From NCBI GenBank assembly GCA_023396225.1, contig JAEWWT010000030.1:1-5800 (forward strand): DNA of 5,800 nucleotides, given 5' to 3'. Below, in pieces: positions 4,157-5,800 of this stretch (within the stretch, counting starts at the first letter, position 1; the number at the start of each line of letters is the position of its first letter). The stretch is from Bacillota bacterium (GTDB lineage Bacteria > Bacillota > Clostridia > Oscillospirales > Ruminococcaceae). The notes under the pieces are model-generated. The model was given only the letters and a program-made list of their open reading frames with translations. It was not told where the DNA came from and searched no databases. The position numbers were made by a program, and so were the translations under genes.

Positions 4157-5800
4157 TATAATGATTTAAAATCTGTTCTAAGTATAGTTTTTAAAGAGTT
4201 ATCTAATATATAATATCTATATACATAATCATTTGACCATAAATTACTTTCAAACTGTTCACCAAAGCCCTGATATTTATGCAATGATATGCTCATATCT
4301 TTTGAGCAATTGTTAGATAGTGTTTCTTTAATGTTATCTTCAAAATCCTGCCTACCAACCGGAAATGATGCAATATATGTCGTAACAACACCTGTAGCAG
4401 TTGCAATATCGGCAAATGCACCAATAATCGGGCCAATCTTTGGAATATTGGAGCCAATAGAAAGAATAAAACCACAGTAAGTAGCAATAGTTGAAACATC
4501 GCCTGCTGTTTGATATATTTTATCATTTGCCATGCCAAGGTATTGTTCATTATTGCTATAAAACATTTCACCTAAATATGCAGCAATACTAATTGAAAAA
4601 ATTTTTTTATCTTTATATTTTTTCCAATCCTCTTCATTATAATCTGCTAAAACTCTTAAAGCTTCATCCTTTAAATATACTGCAGAATATTTTTTAGCAT
4701 CATTATAAGCGACCCCACCATTAGGAGCATATATCCAGTTATCCTCTTCAAAGCAAATAGTATATTTATTATCTCCACCTGGAATATCATCGTCAGGAGA
4801 AATATATAATTCTATGTAATATTCCCAACTTGGCGAAGATTCATATTCATATGCCCAACCAGAACTAAGCGTAGAAAAAGTATATGTCACGGTATTATTG
4901 TTTGTGTCTTCTTTTACATCGTAATTTATACTTTTAGTTGCATCAATTGTCCTAAAAATCCCAATGTTGAATTTGTTTTTATAGTCAGATTTAACTGTGA
5001 TTTTGTAATCAGTGCATTTCGATGAATATAAAATCCTGTACTTTGATAGTGTTCTTTTTTTAGAATCCGCATACCTTGTGTATGTTACTACAGGTTTTTT
5101 TATTGTATTTGAGCCTTCAAGATTCATATACTTAAATTCTCCATTTTGTTTAACGTCTATGCTTTTTAGTGTATTATCATTAAATATTTCCGAATCATCA
5201 AGATTACTTGCATCAATTTCAGTAGAGCCCTCTCTTGAAGGGGTATCATCAAGCATGTCGTCTGTTCCATCATAATCACTGTCACTCATTGTTGGATTTG
5301 ACCTAAGCAAAACTACTCTTGTATTTGCAATATCAATTTCAATACCTTTTAACTTACATTTCTGCAAAAACTCAATAATTCCTGTACTTGACAAATCGTT
5401 ATTTTTACAAAGCTGTTCAAAAGTTGGAAAAATAATTTGTCCATTTTTTATTGTAGCATAGTCCCATATTATCTCTTCAAAGTCATACTTGCCATCTCCA
5501 TCTGAATCTGGAAGTCCTAACTTTTTAATTTCTTCAGCAGTAAGTTGACCTTTTGCTGCTTTATACCAGTCATATGTAATTTCTCTATTAAGATTGATAT
5601 TTCCAAAGATTCCAGTCTCATAGTTATAGTATACTATATCATTTCTAATTTTAGTAACCTTATTTATTATTAGCTCCGAAAAATCCGGAATCCATCTGTA
5701 ATGGCTTCCATCTGAAGAAAGACTTTCATAATTTGCAATATTATCATTATTATCGTTACATATAAAGCTAAAATCAACACCGTATTCCTTCATCTCATCA
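4156..5800 (-). CDS. C-terminal part of a large calcium-loop surface protein, function unknown
   Basis: The frame is open to the window edge: codons GAT GAG precede the ATG at 5791-5793, with no ribosome site there, so the gene very likely starts outside. Numbering from that ATG, a degenerate loop (NDNNDNIANYES, 13-24) and two good EF-hand or thrombospondin-type-3-like calcium loops follow. Loop DSDGDGKYDFEE is at 96-107 and DSDYDGTDDMLD at 171-182, the latter preceded by SNPTM. A beta-rich region fills about 210-350. A hydrophobic Gly/Ala-rich stretch at about 434-480 (GFILSIGSNIPKIGPIIGAF and onward) could insert in membranes or pack as a helical hairpin. The tail (481-545) is polar. Such calcium loops are typical of exported proteins. 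No enzyme motif, dockerin pair or sortase signal is visible. It may be a surface adhesin-like protein or a secreted effector. The gene overlaps the next by one base. Confidence 0.75.
   Translation of the reverse strand, partial: DEMKEYGVDFSFICNDNNDNIANYESLSSDGSHYRWIPDFSELIINKVTKIRNDIVYYNYETGIFGNINLNREITYDWYKAAKGQLTAEEIKKLGLPDSDGDGKYDFEEIIWDYATIKNGQIIFPTFEQLCKNNDLSSTGIIEFLQKCKLKGIEIDIANTRVVLLRSNPTMSDSDYDGTDDMLDDTPSREGSTEIDASNLDDSEIFNDNTLKSIDVKQNGEFKYMNLEGSNTIKKPVVTYTRYADSKKRTLSKYRILYSSKCTDYKITVKSDYKNKFNIGIFRTIDATKSINYDVKEDTNNNTVTYTFSTLSSGWAYEYESSPSWEYYIELYISPDDDIPGGDNKYTICFEEDNWIYAPNGGVAYNDAKKYSAVYLKDEALRVLADYNEEDWKKYKDKKIFSISIAAYLGEMFYSNNEQYLGMANDKIYQTAGDVSTIATYCGFILSIGSNIPKIGPIIGAFADIATATGVVTTYIASFPVGRQDFEDNIKETLSNNCSKDMSISLHKYQGFGEQFESNLWSNDYVYRYYILDNSLKTILRTDFKSL

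Noticed and set aside
5012..5275. Plus-strand ORF of 87 codons
   Set aside because: It is a shadow of the large surface-protein gene, opposite its calcium-loop region, with no ribosome site.

Overview
The window looks like Bacillota chromosome, most plausibly a gut clostridial or Ruminococcus-like genome. This is inferred from the type of IS21 transposase, strong AGGAGG-type ribosome binding sites, and A/T-rich surface-protein genes carrying DxDGDG calcium loops. No gene is diagnostic of a species, so the assignment is tentative.

The left half (about 146-2945) is one IS21-family insertion sequence lying on the minus strand. Both ends carry 22-bp-phased subterminal repeats in mirror orientation: five units at 154-256 and four at 2856-2937. 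The outermost bases form an imperfect TG(C/A)ATATTCCG inverted repeat. Inside are istB (488-1234, AAA+ ATPase helper) and istA (1234-2790, DDE transposase), overlapping by one base as TAATG. The 5' part of istA is broken twice. A +1 shift near 2668-2675 is followed by an exact 20-bp tandem duplication at 2515-2554. Together they add 21 bases, so the frame returns, but a TGA at 2632-2634 lies between them. The copy is therefore probably not autonomous, although istB is intact.

Between the left repeats and istB is an unexpected module of about 140 bp on the opposite strand. It has a near-consensus promoter (258-286), a 12-codon ORF with a good ribosome binding site (321-359), and an intrinsic terminator (365-399). 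A distal copy of one terminator arm (413-426) allows an alternative, longer pairing. This is the most unusual regulatory structure in the window.

The stretch 2946-3292 has no convincing gene. It holds a short possible coding remnant, a strong 15-bp palindrome (3069-3110) and a doubtful micro-ORF.

The right half is visibly more A/T-rich and carries two minus-strand genes coupled by another TAATG overlap at 4156. The first is the C-terminal 545 or more residues of a large, probably exported protein with calcium-loop repeats, a beta-rich middle and a Gly/Ala-rich hydrophobic segment. It runs off the right edge. The second is a 287-residue membrane-anchored protein with a leucine-rich-repeat-like ectodomain. 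I infer that they act together at the cell surface, possibly as a secreted effector and its partner or immunity protein, but nothing in the sequence proves a function.
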